A stretch of 64,000 nucleotides of DNA from Crossiella sp. S99.2 (GTDB lineage Bacteria > Actinomycetota > Actinomycetes > Mycobacteriales > Pseudonocardiaceae), in contig NZ_JALMDK010000021.1 in assembly GCF_023094165.1 (NCBI RefSeq), positions 61,967 through 125,966 on the forward strand, given 5' to 3'. The first letter of the stretch is position 1. Every line of letters starts with the position of its first letter. Positions 36,409-44,963 of the stretch are shown here, one piece after another. A program made the position numbers and the translations under genes. Under the pieces are notes generated by a model that was not told the DNA's origin, searched no databases, and saw nothing but the letters and a program-made list of their open reading frames with translations.

Positions 36409-37671
36409 TCAGCTCTCCCAGCTCTTGGCGACCAGCACCGCGTTGTGCCCGCCGAAGCCGAAGGAGTTGCTCATCGCGTACCGCACCTGGTGCTCCTGCG
36501 GCGCGTTGGGCACGAAGTTCATCTCCGGGTCCAACGGGTTGTGCAGGTTGATCGTGGGCGGCACCACGCCGGTGCGCATGGCGAAACCACAGGCGATCAG
36601 TTCGATCGCGCCTGCCGCGCCGATCATGTGCCCGGTCATCGACTTGGTGGAGCTGACCGGGATCTTGGTGGCGTGCTCGCCCAGCACGTTGCGGATGGCC
36701 TGGGTCTCGGTCTTGTCGTTCAGCTCGGTGCTGGTGCCGTGCGCGTTGATGTAGTCGATCTGCTCCGGCGCCACCCCGGCGTCGGCCAGCGCCCTGGTCA
36801 TCGCCCGCCGCGCGCCCGCGCCCTCCGGGTGCGGGGCGGTCCAGTGGTGCGCGTCCGAGGTCGAGGCGTACCCCACGATCTCGGCCAGGATCGGCGCGCC
36901 CCGGCGCAGCGCGTGATCCAGCGATTCCAGGATGACCACGCCGGAACCGGCGGCCATCACAAAGCCGTCCCGGTCCGCGTCGAAGGGCCTGCTGGCCCGC
37001 TCCGGGTCGTCGTTGCGCCGGGACAGCGCCCTGGCGTTGGAGCTGGAGGCGATGTCCAGCGGGGTGACGCTCATCTCCGCGCCGCCGGCGATGACCACAT
37101 CGGCCTCGCCGTACTGGATCCAGCGGGTGGCGGTGCCGATCGCGTCGGTGCCGGTGGCACAGGCCGAGTTGAGCGCCAGGGTCGGTCCGGCCGCGCCGAA
37201 CATCAGGCTGACCTCGCCGGTGGCCGAATCGTGCGCGCCGGTGATGGCCTGGTAGGCCCCGACCGCGCGACCGCCCTTCTCGGTGAGCAGCTTGACCGAG
37301 TCCTGCATGTACTTCATCGCGCCGTAGCCGGTGCCGATGAGCACACCGCAGCGCGGGGCCAGCTCGCTGTCGATGGTCAGCTTGGCGGCCTCGACCGCCT
37401 GGATCGAGGCGGCCACCCCGTACTGGGCGAAGAGGTCCATCCGCCTGCTGAGCTTGCGCGGCATGTGGTCCTCGGCCACGAATCCCTTGACCTCGCCCGC
37501 GATCTGGGACGGGAAGGGCTCGGCGTCGAAGGTGGCGATCCGGGCGATCCCGCTGCGCCCGGCCATGAACGCGGACCAGGTGTCCTCCGCGGTCAGGCCG
37601 ACCGGGCTGATCGCACCCCAGCCGGTCACCACCACCCGCGGCCGGTGCTTCCGGAACTCTGCTACCGACAT
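36409..37671 (-). CDS. Beta-ketoacyl-ACP synthase II (FabF-type)
   Basis: A 420-residue condensing enzyme. The catalytic triad is complete: Cys171 in NSACATGTDAIG, His311 in NAHGTSTELND and His348 in SMTGHMIGAAG. It would decarboxylate malonyl-ACP and extend an acyl chain. It is not in a fab operon: its only close partner is the AMP-ligase/ALDH fusion gene ending 31 nt upstream. No acyl carrier protein or malonyltransferase is nearby, so those would come from primary metabolism. This points to a dedicated short acyl-modifying pathway (inference). Confidence 0.93.
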   Translation of the reverse strand: MSVAEFRKHRPRVVVTGWGAISPVGLTAEDTWSAFMAGRSGIARIATFDAEPFPSQIAGEVKGFVAEDHMPRKLSRRMDLFAQYGVAASIQAVEAAKLTIDSELAPRCGVLIGTGYGAMKYMQDSVKLLTEKGGRAVGAYQAITGAHDSATGEVSLMFGAAGPTLALNSACATGTDAIGTATRWIQYGEADVVIAGGAEMSVTPLDIASSSNARALSRRNDDPERASRPFDADRDGFVMAAGSGVVILESLDHALRRGAPILAEIVGYASTSDAHHWTAPHPEGAGARRAMTRALADAGVAPEQIDYINAHGTSTELNDKTETQAIRNVLGEHATKIPVSSTKSMTGHMIGAAGAIELIACGFAMRTGVVPPTINLHNPLDPEMNFVPNAPQEHQVRYAMSNSFGFGGHNAVLVAKSWES

Positions 37672-37702
37672 TGGCTTTTCTCCACCTCGTATGTCCGGAC
37701 GG

Positions 37703-40333
37703 TCAGGCGTTGGCCATGCGGGTCTTGCGGGCCGCGGGCAGGTGTTCGGCGACGGCCTTGGAGATCAGCAGCGGCTCGGCCACCCGCTGTCCCTGATACG
37801 CCACGTAGTTGGCGGCCACGCCGTACCCACCGAACGGCTTGTTGCCGTCGTCGGTGTCCAGCACGGTGAGGTTCACCGACACGTAGTGCCGCTTGCCCAG
37901 CGCGGACACGACATCCGGCGCGTCGCCGTAGACCATCGCGCCCATCGCCCGCTCGTTCACCGTGGGGTGGTTGGCGAAGGCCCGCAGCTGCTGGGTGTTC
38001 TGGTAGACGACCACGTTGAAGATCGGCGCGAACGTCTCCTCGATGGGCATCTTCTTGTTGTAGGGCCGCACCAGCACCGCGGGCTCCAGGTGCCGGGAGC
38101 GGAAGTCCAGCCGCCCGCCGGCCACGATGTGCTCGCGGTTGAGCCGCAGGTAGTCCGCGGCCGCCTCGATCGCGGTCTCGTAGTACAGCGGGCCGTAGTC
38201 CGCGCCGGGGTCGGTGTAGCTGCCGTAGCGCAGTTCGCCGACCCGCTTGGTGAGCTGGTCCACGAACGCCTCGGCCTCACCGGCGTGCACCAGGAAGACG
38301 TCCGGGGCGAAGCAGTCCTGGCCGGAGTTGAGCATCCGGATCCGCACCGCGTCGGTGACCGCGAGGTCGATGTCCGCGCCCTCGGCCACCACAAACGGGT
38401 TCACGCCCTGGCCGTAGAACAGCAGCATCTGGTCATCGCGCAGCTGGGCCCGGACCAGTTCGGCGTTCTGGTAGGCGCCGGTGAACACCAGCACGTCCGC
38501 CTCGGCCACCGGGACCTCGACGAACTGCCGCTGGCTCAACGTGGTCAGCTCGATGGACTCCAGCTTGTGCACCGGCGCGAGCAGCTCGTGCAGCCGCTTG
38601 GTGGTGCCGGTGACCTGGCTGGACGGCCGGAAGATGATCTCGTCGGTGTAGAGCGACGGGATCAGCGTGTAGAGCACGTAGGAGTAGAACAACACGTTGG
38701 AGGACATGAACACGGCCATCTTCGGCACCCGGCCGGGCCGGTAGGCCGAGACCTCTTCGAGGGCCCCTTCCAGCGCGCTGAGTCCGGCCTCGATCTCGTC
38801 CAGCACGGCCTTGTGGTTGGAGATCTCGGTCAGCACGTCGATCAGCGGCTGCGGATCGCTGCGGATGTGCTCGGCCACCGCGCGCAGGGCGGCCAGTCGC
38901 GCCGGGTGCGGCACCGCGGCCAGGTCGGTGAGCCGGGTCAGGTCGGGCTTTCCGTTGTTGTTCAACGGGAACTCGGTCACCACCAGCACCTGGTTGGGCT
39001 GCTCGTAGGAGGGCAGCAGCGCACAGATCTTCTCCCGCCAGTACCGGGCCTCGCGCAGGTCGGGGTCGGCCACCACGAACACCAGCTGACTGCCGCGGCG
39101 CTCGTCGTCCAGGGCGACCACCTTGACCGCCGCCCCGGCCTCCTCGGCCTTGCGCGCCAAGGCTTCCGGGTAGAGCGTGTGGCCCATCCGGTGCACCGCG
39201 TACTTGCGGCCGACCACGTAGAGGTTGCCCTCCTCGTCGGTGTAGCCGATGTCGTTGGTGCGGTAGACCTCCTCGGCGTGCTCGGTGATCGAGCCGTCCG
39301 CGGCCAGGTAGCCGGTGAGCTGACCGGGCGAGCTGACCAGGATCTCGCCGATCTCGCCCGGCGGGACCGCGTTGCCGTCCTCGTCCAGGATCCGCACCAC
39401 GACCCCGTCCAGCGGCTGGCCACAGCCGATCGCGTTGCCGGGCGCCGCGAGGGCGATGTTGCCGACCTCGGTGCTGCCGTAGCCGTCCAGCAGGGGCTGG
39501 CCGGTGGCCACCACGAACTTCTCGGCCAGCGCCCGGTCCAGCGGCGCGCCGCCCACACACCACATGCGCACGTCGCGCAGGCCCTCGGCGGATTCCGGCC
39601 GGCGTTCCACCAGCTTGAGCATGGTGTGGTAGGTCGCGGGAGTCGCGTCCACCACGGTCGCCCGGTACCGGCCGGCCATGTCCACCGCGTGGTCCAGCCG
39701 GGCGTACGGCGCCACGATCAGCGAGCAGCGCGCGATCCACCACAGCAGCACCAGGGAGAGCCCGTACTGGTGGGAGAAGGGCAGCAGCGGCATCAGCACG
39801 TCGGCCTCGGTGTAGGCCATCCGCTGCTGGGTGCGTTCGATGTTGCCCAGGAAGGACTTGCCCGAGCGCACGATGCCCTTGGGTTCGCCGGTGGTGCCGG
39901 AGGACCAGGCGATCAGCGCGTCGGAGCGGGTGAACCAGTCCACGAAGGACAGGGAGCCGCCCAGGGCCGGAATGGCCGCGGCGTCCTCCAGCAGGCCGTC
40001 CAGGCTGATCACCCGGTCGGCGTCGAGCACGGTCAGGTCCTGGCTGACCTCCGGGCGCACCAGCGCCCAGCCCGCCCTGGCGAAGGCGGTGATCCGCGCC
40101 GTCTCCTCGGGGGTCTGCCGGTGGTCCACCAGCACGATCGAGATGTCCAGATGCACCAAGGCCAAGAGCACGGTGACGTATCCAGCCGAGTTGTCCGCCT
40201 TGAGGATCACCCGGTTCCCTGGACACAGCCCGCGAGCGCGCAGTGCGGCCGCCACCCGCAGTGCGTCCTGCTCGACCTCAGCCGTGGATCGCACGGAGTT
40301 CGCTGTCACCAACCTGGCTGCCACAGGTTCCAC
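37703..40333 (-). CDS. Fusion: AMP-dependent acyl ligase + aldehyde dehydrogenase (acyl reductase-like)
   Basis: An 876-residue two-domain protein. Residues 1 to ~470 form an acyl-adenylating domain: SSGTTGEPKG near 145, DGYGSTEVG, YRTNDIGYTDEEGNLYVVGR, and the A10 lysine in NNNGKPD near 462. Residues ~510-870 form an aldehyde-dehydrogenase domain with catalytic Cys674 in NSGQDC and EETFAP further on. The usual general-base glutamate motif (LELGG) reads LFYGQG, as expected if it works on acyl-thioesters rather than hydrating aldehydes. GTG at 40333 has a GGGAG site; an upstream in-frame stop at 40361 fixes this start, leaving a short A-domain N-terminus. Likely activates and reduces a carboxylic acid (LuxE/LuxC-like logic). 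Substrate unknown. Confidence 0.88.
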   Translation of the reverse strand: MEPVAARLVTANSVRSTAEVEQDALRVAAALRARGLCPGNRVILKADNSAGYVTVLLALVHLDISIVLVDHRQTPEETARITAFARAGWALVRPEVSQDLTVLDADRVISLDGLLEDAAAIPALGGSLSFVDWFTRSDALIAWSSGTTGEPKGIVRSGKSFLGNIERTQQRMAYTEADVLMPLLPFSHQYGLSLVLLWWIARCSLIVAPYARLDHAVDMAGRYRATVVDATPATYHTMLKLVERRPESAEGLRDVRMWCVGGAPLDRALAEKFVVATGQPLLDGYGSTEVGNIALAAPGNAIGCGQPLDGVVVRILDEDGNAVPPGEIGEILVSSPGQLTGYLAADGSITEHAEEVYRTNDIGYTDEEGNLYVVGRKYAVHRMGHTLYPEALARKAEEAGAAVKVVALDDERRGSQLVFVVADPDLREARYWREKICALLPSYEQPNQVLVVTEFPLNNNGKPDLTRLTDLAAVPHPARLAALRAVAEHIRSDPQPLIDVLTEISNHKAVLDEIEAGLSALEGALEEVSAYRPGRVPKMAVFMSSNVLFYSYVLYTLIPSLYTDEIIFRPSSQVTGTTKRLHELLAPVHKLESIELTTLSQRQFVEVPVAEADVLVFTGAYQNAELVRAQLRDDQMLLFYGQGVNPFVVAEGADIDLAVTDAVRIRMLNSGQDCFAPDVFLVHAGEAEAFVDQLTKRVGELRYGSYTDPGADYGPLYYETAIEAAADYLRLNREHIVAGGRLDFRSRHLEPAVLVRPYNKKMPIEETFAPIFNVVVYQNTQQLRAFANHPTVNERAMGAMVYGDAPDVVSALGKRHYVSVNLTVLDTDDGNKPFGGYGVAANYVAYQGQRVAEPLLISKAVAEHLPAARKTRMANA

Positions 40334-41392
40334 CGCTGGTCTCCCACCCCTCGCCCGGATTCACCCCGCCGATGGCCATGCCCACAGCTCGCGGCGAGCG
40401 CACGCGATTGCCATCCGGGGTTTAGCTGCCCTACTTGTGCTCACTTTGTGTGTCGGACCACTGACGGTGGGTTCACACCCGGGTCAGTCGCCCCTGTGCC
40501 TCGTGGCCCGCCACCGGCCACGGTTCCGTTCCGCCAATTCCAGTATTGGTCGGAACACCCACTCAAATTACCGGGGCGTAGTCATGTTTCGACAATGAGA
40601 ACTTTCTGACGTTCTTCCGGCTAGATAAAACTTCCTGAAGCAGGTCTCCAGCTGCGTCCGGCCGGGGGCTGCGTTCGAGCGGCACGCGAGGTACCACCCG
40701 ATCTACGCAACGACCCCAGTATGCCTGACCGGTCCCGGCACACCCTGGCTGATCTGCCGCGATCAGGAGGATTTCCACCCACCCGGCCGCCCGATCAGGC
40801 TGGTCGGGGCCGCGTGGACCGAGTCACGCCGCCTAGTCCCGATCACCCGCGAGCTAGCCCGAACAGGCTATCAATCGCACCGCCGAACGGCTGAGCACGG
40901 ACTGTTCGCGCGTCCGGGAGAGCGGGCAAAGGGGCCGGTTGACACAGAGCGCGCCAACTCCGGCAAACCATTCCCTCAGTCTTGCGACCTACGTGAAGTT
41001 ATTATCGAACAGTCGACCGAATTAACCTGTTACGAGGGAAAAGACGTCAAGCCAACGCAAAGTGCGACGGTGAATAACCGACCGCGTTCTGGAAGAACCA
41101 CAGAGGTGCCAGTGGCCGGAAGCGCGCCCGCACCGCCGCGCCGCCGGGTGCACCCCGCCCCGCGTGGTACCGGTCTCACGCGTCCGACCTGCGGCGAAGC
41201 CGGGTCCGGGGGACGGGGGCCGGGGTGACCCCGGGCACAGCACGTGCGGGCCCGGAAGTCCAGCGGCAGCGCGATCCGGGATCAGCGAACTGAGAGTCCC
41301 CGAGGCGGGCTGCGGGCACCGCACAAGCCGCTCGAAGCGGAGCAGGGGGCAACAGGATGTCGATGCCAGCGGGGTGCACCCCCGGAATAAGG
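40334..41392. other. Long intergenic region between lanA and the ligase/reductase gene
   Basis: About 1.06 kb with no convincing gene on either strand; the small frames present have mixed codon usage. Two stretches (about 40540-40640 and 40985-41060) are noticeably AT-richer than the surroundings. A promoter-like pair reading toward the ligase gene lies at 41021-41050. It may be a long leader, a decayed gene, or hold an untranslated RNA. Confidence 0.5.
41021..41050 (-). promoter_or_regulatory. Candidate sigma70-type promoter
   Basis: On the minus strand TTGACG (41045-41050) and GTTAAT (41021-41026) are spaced by 18 nt, matching five and four positions of the consensus. It points toward the ligase/reductase gene, about 680 nt away, or toward an unrecognised short transcript. 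Confidence 0.35.
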
Positions 41393-41431
41393 TCGGGGGA
41401 TGCTCCCGGTCGCGGCGAGAGCATCCCCCGA
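41393..41431 (-). terminator. Terminator hairpin downstream of lanA
   Basis: Perfect 13-bp inverted repeat (TCGGGGGATGCTC at 41393-41405, complement at 41419-41431) with a 13-nt loop, 23 nt after the lanA stop. On the minus strand it is followed by CCTTATT. It closes the lanKC-lanA transcript and supports lanA being a real gene. Confidence 0.8.
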
Positions 41432-41454
41432 TGGCACACAGGGTGTGCGGTGTG

Positions 41455-41559
41455 TCACCAGCAGATCAGCAGACTCAGCGTGCTGATCAGGCCCGCGCCG
41501 AACTCGGCGGGGCCGTCGACCTCGGCAGGCTCGATCGCCTGCAGGTCCAGTACGTCCAT
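41455..41559 (-). CDS. Class III lanthipeptide precursor peptide (LanA), 34 aa
   Basis: A 34-residue peptide starting 8 nt after the lanKC stop, with an AGGGGAGG ribosome site 11 nt before its ATG. Residues 3-7 are VLDLQ, the helical leader motif recognised by class III synthetases (compare ILELQ of labyrinthopeptin and LFDLQ of SapB precursors). An acidic linker (AIEPAEVDGPAEF) follows. The C-terminal core is ISTLSLLICW: Ser26-x-x-Ser29-x-x-x-Cys33, exactly the labionin/lanthionine ring motif, with Thr27 as a further dehydratable residue. One ring only, ending in Trp. The position downstream of lanKC and a following hairpin support co-transcription. Product structure (labionin versus lanthionine) cannot be told. 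Confidence 0.88.
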   Translation of the reverse strand: MDVLDLQAIEPAEVDGPAEFGAGLISTLSLLICW

Positions 41560-41567
41560 CCGGGTTG

Positions 41568-44126
41568 TCACCTCCCCTCGTGCGCTCGGGCGAACAGCGG
41601 CAACGCCCCGGTGGTCACGGCGTGCAGCGCGAGCAGCACGCCTGCCGAACCGGTGGCGAGATCGTGGGACAGCCGCAGCAGCGCGTCACCGGGGAAGGCC
41701 AGCCCGCCCCCGTGCGGCACCGCGTGCCAGGCCAGCCTGCTGACGTGACCGCGCAGCGTGTCCTGCACCCGGTCACCGTCCACCCCAGGCAGGCCGCGGA
41801 GCGCGGCGAGCGCGCACACCAGTCCGGCCCGGCCGGTGAATAGTCCGCTGTGAATGGTGAACTCTGCTTCCAGTGCCCGCTGCACAGCGGGCAGCGCCCC
41901 GGTGAACACCGGGTCCGGCCGCAGCCGCAGCAGTTCGGCCATGGCCAGGGCGATCCCGGCGGTGCCCGCGGCCAGGTAGGGCAGCAGCCGGCGACCGGCG
42001 CGGACCTGCAAGGCCCCGGCCGCGGTCAGCTCGGCGTGCTGAAGATCCCGGTGCAGGGCCCGGCCGGCCGCGTCCAGCAGGTGGTCCGCGCCGCCCTCGG
42101 CGTGCGCGCGGCTGAGGAACAGGGCCGCGCCCGCGCCGCCGCGGGTGAGTCCGGGCAGTCCGAAGGGCACCGCCTCCACCCCGGCCAGCACCAGGGCGGC
42201 CACCCGGTCGGCCAGGTCCAGGCCCCATTCGGTGAGCCAGCTGCGGCCGATCACCCGGCCCAGGTGCAGCAGGGTCAGCCCGATGCCGGAGAGACCCTCG
42301 TACAGATCGGCGCCCGTGCACGCCTCGGTGGCCGCGGCCAGCCGCTCCAGGACTTCCCGCGCGGTCTCGACATGCCCGAACTCGGCCAGCACCAGCGCGA
42401 TGCCGTGCCCGCCCGCGAACAGCCCCGGCCGCCCGGCGCCGCGCCGGGCCAGCGCCCGCAGCAGCCAGTCCTCGTACTCCGGGAACCGGCCGGATCCGCT
42501 GGTGTGCAAGGCGTAGAGCACGCCGGCCGCACCGTGTGCCAGGCCGAGGCCGTCCTCGGCGAACTGGGCGATGTCGCCGGGGAAGAGCCGGTCGGACCGC
42601 TGCGGGGTGGCCGCGGCCACGATCGCCGCGGTGATCCGCTCGCGCAGCCGGGCCAGGTCGGCCGGGCCGGTGGCGAAGGCGGGCGGCACCGGGTCCCGGG
42701 TGCTGGGTGGCGGGGACCCGGCGCCGGCACAGAGTCGCGCCAGGATCGGCCGCACGTACTCCGGCGGCAGCGGGAACCGGGCCAGCACCGCGGCGCAGAG
42801 CGAGCGGACCTTGCCGGGGGCCAAGGCGCACAAGGAGTTCAGCGGCAGGAACAGCGCGAGGCGGAGCGCGGCCAGCGCGTAGTGGTCCACGTCGAAACCG
42901 CCCACCCCCGGCGGGGCGGTGTAGCCGGGCGCGCCCAGCGGGGCGCGGGTGGCCGCCGAGACCGGGGCGGCCAGCTCGAAGTCCAGCAGGGTGATCCGGC
43001 CGTCCGGGCCGACCATGATGTTCATCGGGTGCAGATCGCCGAAGACCACGCCGCGCTCGTGCAGCGCGGCCACTGCCGCGGTCACCTTGGCCACCACGTC
43101 CAGCGCCCACTGGGTGTACCCGGCCACGGCGGCGTCATCGGCCCCGGCGGCGGCCAGCGGGTAGCGGCGGACCAGTTCGGTGGCCAGCGGCACGCCCTCG
43201 ACGTGGCTGAGCGCGAGGAACTCGTGCTCCCAGCAGGTGAAGCGGCCCAGCACCGTGGGCACCCCCGGCAATCCGGCCAGCAGGGTGAGCATGGCGTGCT
43301 CGTTGGCCAGCCGGTGCACCGCGTCGTGCCCGTCCACGTCCAGCCCGGCGTGCGGGCGGGCCTCCTTGAGCACCAGCTGCCGCGAGCCGTCCGGCTCCTC
43401 GGCCAGGTAGACCCCGCCCGCGTTGGAGAAGTGCAGTGGGCGCAGCACCCGGTAGGGCAGTCCGGCCCGCGCGCGGCGGCGGTCCAGGTGCGGTCGCAGC
43501 ACCTCGGGCAGGGCCACCCAGGACGGCGGGCTGAACTTCGGGCCGCGCTGATCCGGCACCAGGTTGCCCTCGGGATCGGCCAGCGCCGGCACCAGTTCGC
43601 CCTCGGCGGTGAGGCAGTAGCGCTCGGTGAAACCGCCGTAGCGCACGTAGAGCGGGCCCTGGCCCCAGCGCAGGTCGTTGAGGATGTACGGACCGGGTCT
43701 GCCGGCCAGTTGCGGGTCGAGCCGGTGCAGCGCCCTGGCGAACTGGGTCTCGTCGGCCGGGTAGAGGGTGATGAACTTGCCGCTGGCGCCGCGGGCGGCG
43801 TACTTGGCGTTGTGCGCGAGCACCGCGGCCCGGCTGTCCAGGAACTTGAACGGCACCCGGTGCAGCAGGCAGTCGGCGGCGACGATCTCCAGGACCTCGG
43901 CTGCTCCGTCGGGAGTGGCGGAGACGTGGATCTTCCAGCCCTGGTCCGGGGTGGGCGCGCCCTGGGGGTGCAGGACCACCCAGGACTCTCGCCTGCTGCG
44001 CCGCCAGTGCGGCGGCAACGGCGCGCTGACCAGCGGGTACCGCTCGACCGCCGCGGTGCGGTGCGCCGGAGAGTCGTAGAAGTAACGATCGACGAAACAA
44101 TACTTCTCGTATTCGACTTCAATCAC
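41568..44126 (-). CDS. Class III lanthipeptide synthetase LanKC
   Basis: An 852-residue three-domain enzyme that phosphorylates, eliminates and cyclises Ser/Thr of a precursor peptide. The N-terminal lyase region (about 1-220) starts EYEKYCFVDRYFYDSP, typical of LanKC. A Ser/Thr kinase domain (about 235-480) has LVLKEARPH, catalytic FGDLHPMNIMV near 362 and LDFELAAP near 380. The C-terminal LanC-like domain (about 510-852) has no Cys-Cys-His zinc ligands (no CHG motif), which separates class III from class IV. GTG at 44126 chosen for its GGGAGGTG site; the frame continues to 44195 without protein character. No transporter or protease gene lies beside it. Confidence 0.93.
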   Translation of the reverse strand: MIEVEYEKYCFVDRYFYDSPAHRTAAVERYPLVSAPLPPHWRRSRRESWVVLHPQGAPTPDQGWKIHVSATPDGAAEVLEIVAADCLLHRVPFKFLDSRAAVLAHNAKYAARGASGKFITLYPADETQFARALHRLDPQLAGRPGPYILNDLRWGQGPLYVRYGGFTERYCLTAEGELVPALADPEGNLVPDQRGPKFSPPSWVALPEVLRPHLDRRRARAGLPYRVLRPLHFSNAGGVYLAEEPDGSRQLVLKEARPHAGLDVDGHDAVHRLANEHAMLTLLAGLPGVPTVLGRFTCWEHEFLALSHVEGVPLATELVRRYPLAAAGADDAAVAGYTQWALDVVAKVTAAVAALHERGVVFGDLHPMNIMVGPDGRITLLDFELAAPVSAATRAPLGAPGYTAPPGVGGFDVDHYALAALRLALFLPLNSLCALAPGKVRSLCAAVLARFPLPPEYVRPILARLCAGAGSPPPSTRDPVPPAFATGPADLARLRERITAAIVAAATPQRSDRLFPGDIAQFAEDGLGLAHGAAGVLYALHTSGSGRFPEYEDWLLRALARRGAGRPGLFAGGHGIALVLAEFGHVETAREVLERLAAATEACTGADLYEGLSGIGLTLLHLGRVIGRSWLTEWGLDLADRVAALVLAGVEAVPFGLPGLTRGGAGAALFLSRAHAEGGADHLLDAAGRALHRDLQHAELTAAGALQVRAGRRLLPYLAAGTAGIALAMAELLRLRPDPVFTGALPAVQRALEAEFTIHSGLFTGRAGLVCALAALRGLPGVDGDRVQDTLRGHVSRLAWHAVPHGGGLAFPGDALLRLSHDLATGSAGVLLALHAVTTGALPLFARAHEGR

Positions 44127-44175
44127 GCCGGCACACCTCCCCACTTTTTTGAACTTTCCCCTCGATCCCAAAAGA

Positions 44176-44203
44176 ACCCTACCCGCACCACGCATTTCCT
44201 CAA
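44176..44203 (-). promoter_or_regulatory. Candidate lanKC promoter
   Basis: On the minus strand TTGAGG (44198-44203) and TAGGGT (44176-44181, TANNNT type) are spaced by 16 nt, about 45 nt upstream of the lanKC GTG. A terminator hairpin just upstream isolates it from the response-regulator gene, so a promoter is expected here. Confidence 0.4.
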
Positions 44204-44247
44204 TACGCTAAGCGGTCTACCTTTTCCGCCACGAAAGTCGCAGGAAA

Positions 44248-44280
44248 GGATTGGCCCGCAACTTTAGTCGCGGGCAATCC
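44248..44280 (-). terminator. Terminator after the response regulator gene
   Basis: Inverted repeat GGATTGgCCCGC/GCGGGCAATCC with one bulged base and a ~10-nt loop, 5 nt after the response-regulator stop. On the minus strand it is followed by TTTCCT. It separates the two-component operon from lanKC. Confidence 0.65.
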
Positions 44281-44285
44281 GTTGC

Positions 44286-44963
44286 CTACTCCGGAGAAAT
44301 CGAGACCAGCCCGGTCCGATACGCGAAGATGGCCAGCTGAACGCGGTTATCCAGCCCCAGCTTGGCCAGTACCCTGGTCACCCGGCTCTTGACCGAGGAC
44401 TCGGTGCTCTCCAGTTTTTCCGCAATGGCGGCATTGGACCAGCCGGTCGCCACCAACTTCACCACATCGATCTCCCGCTCACCGAGCAGACCAATTCCCC
44501 TGGCGACCGCCGGATCGGGCTGCACCATCCGGTGCACGGTGTGCTCGATCAGGCGCAGGGTCACCGCGGGGGACAACATGGCATCGCCCCGGGAGACCAC
44601 CCGGACCGCGTGCGCCAGCTCCTCCGGCGAGGTGTCCTTGCGCAGGAACCCGCTGGCCCCGGCGGCCAGCGCGGAGTAGACGTGGAAGTCGGAGTCGAAG
44701 GTGGTCAGCATCAGCACCCTGGGCCGCGGCGCCGGGCCGGTCCACTCCCCGATCAGCCTGCGGGTGGCGCCGATGCCGTCCAGTTCGGGCATGCGCACGT
44801 CCATCAGCACCACGTCCGGGCACAGCTCGGCGGCCTTGGCCAGCGCGGCCACCCCGGTGGCGGCCTCGCCGACCACCTCAAGATCGGGGCGCAGCGAGAG
44901 CAGGGTGGACAGCCCCGCCCTGACCACCGCGTCGTCGTCGACGAGCAGCAGGCGAATGGTCAC
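44286..44963 (-). CDS. NarL/LuxR-family response regulator
   Basis: A 225-residue regulator. The receiver domain has acidic DDD near residue 9, the phospho-acceptor Asp in VVLMDVRMPELDG and Lys in FLRKDTSPEEL. The C-terminal LuxR HTH is LLGEREIDVVKLVATGWSNA then AIAEKLESTESSVKSRV. It overlaps the kinase gene by 4 nt. The location directly upstream of lanKC recalls RamR, the LuxR-type activator of the SapB class III cluster; control of lanKC is inferred. Confidence 0.92.
   Translation of the reverse strand: MTIRLLLVDDDAVVRAGLSTLLSLRPDLEVVGEAATGVAALAKAAELCPDVVLMDVRMPELDGIGATRRLIGEWTGPAPRPRVLMLTTFDSDFHVYSALAAGASGFLRKDTSPEELAHAVRVVSRGDAMLSPAVTLRLIEHTVHRMVQPDPAVARGIGLLGEREIDVVKLVATGWSNAAIAEKLESTESSVKSRVTRVLAKLGLDNRVQLAIFAYRTGLVSISPE

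Noticed and set aside
40563..40778. 71-codon minus-strand ORF upstream of the ligase/reductase gene
   Set aside because: Low and irregular third-position GC, no convincing ribosome site and no protein-like pattern; probably chance.
40939..40944. TTGACA on the + strand as a promoter
   Set aside because: No -10 element at 16-18 nt and no + strand gene downstream for several kilobases.
41568..44126. LanKC as class IV (LanL) synthetase
   Set aside because: The cyclase domain has no Cys-Cys-His zinc motif, and the precursor carries the class III LQ-type leader and ring motif.
41568..44195. LanKC start at 44195
   Set aside because: The first 23 residues do not resemble LanKC and lack a ribosome site; GTG at 44126 has a strong site at the right distance.
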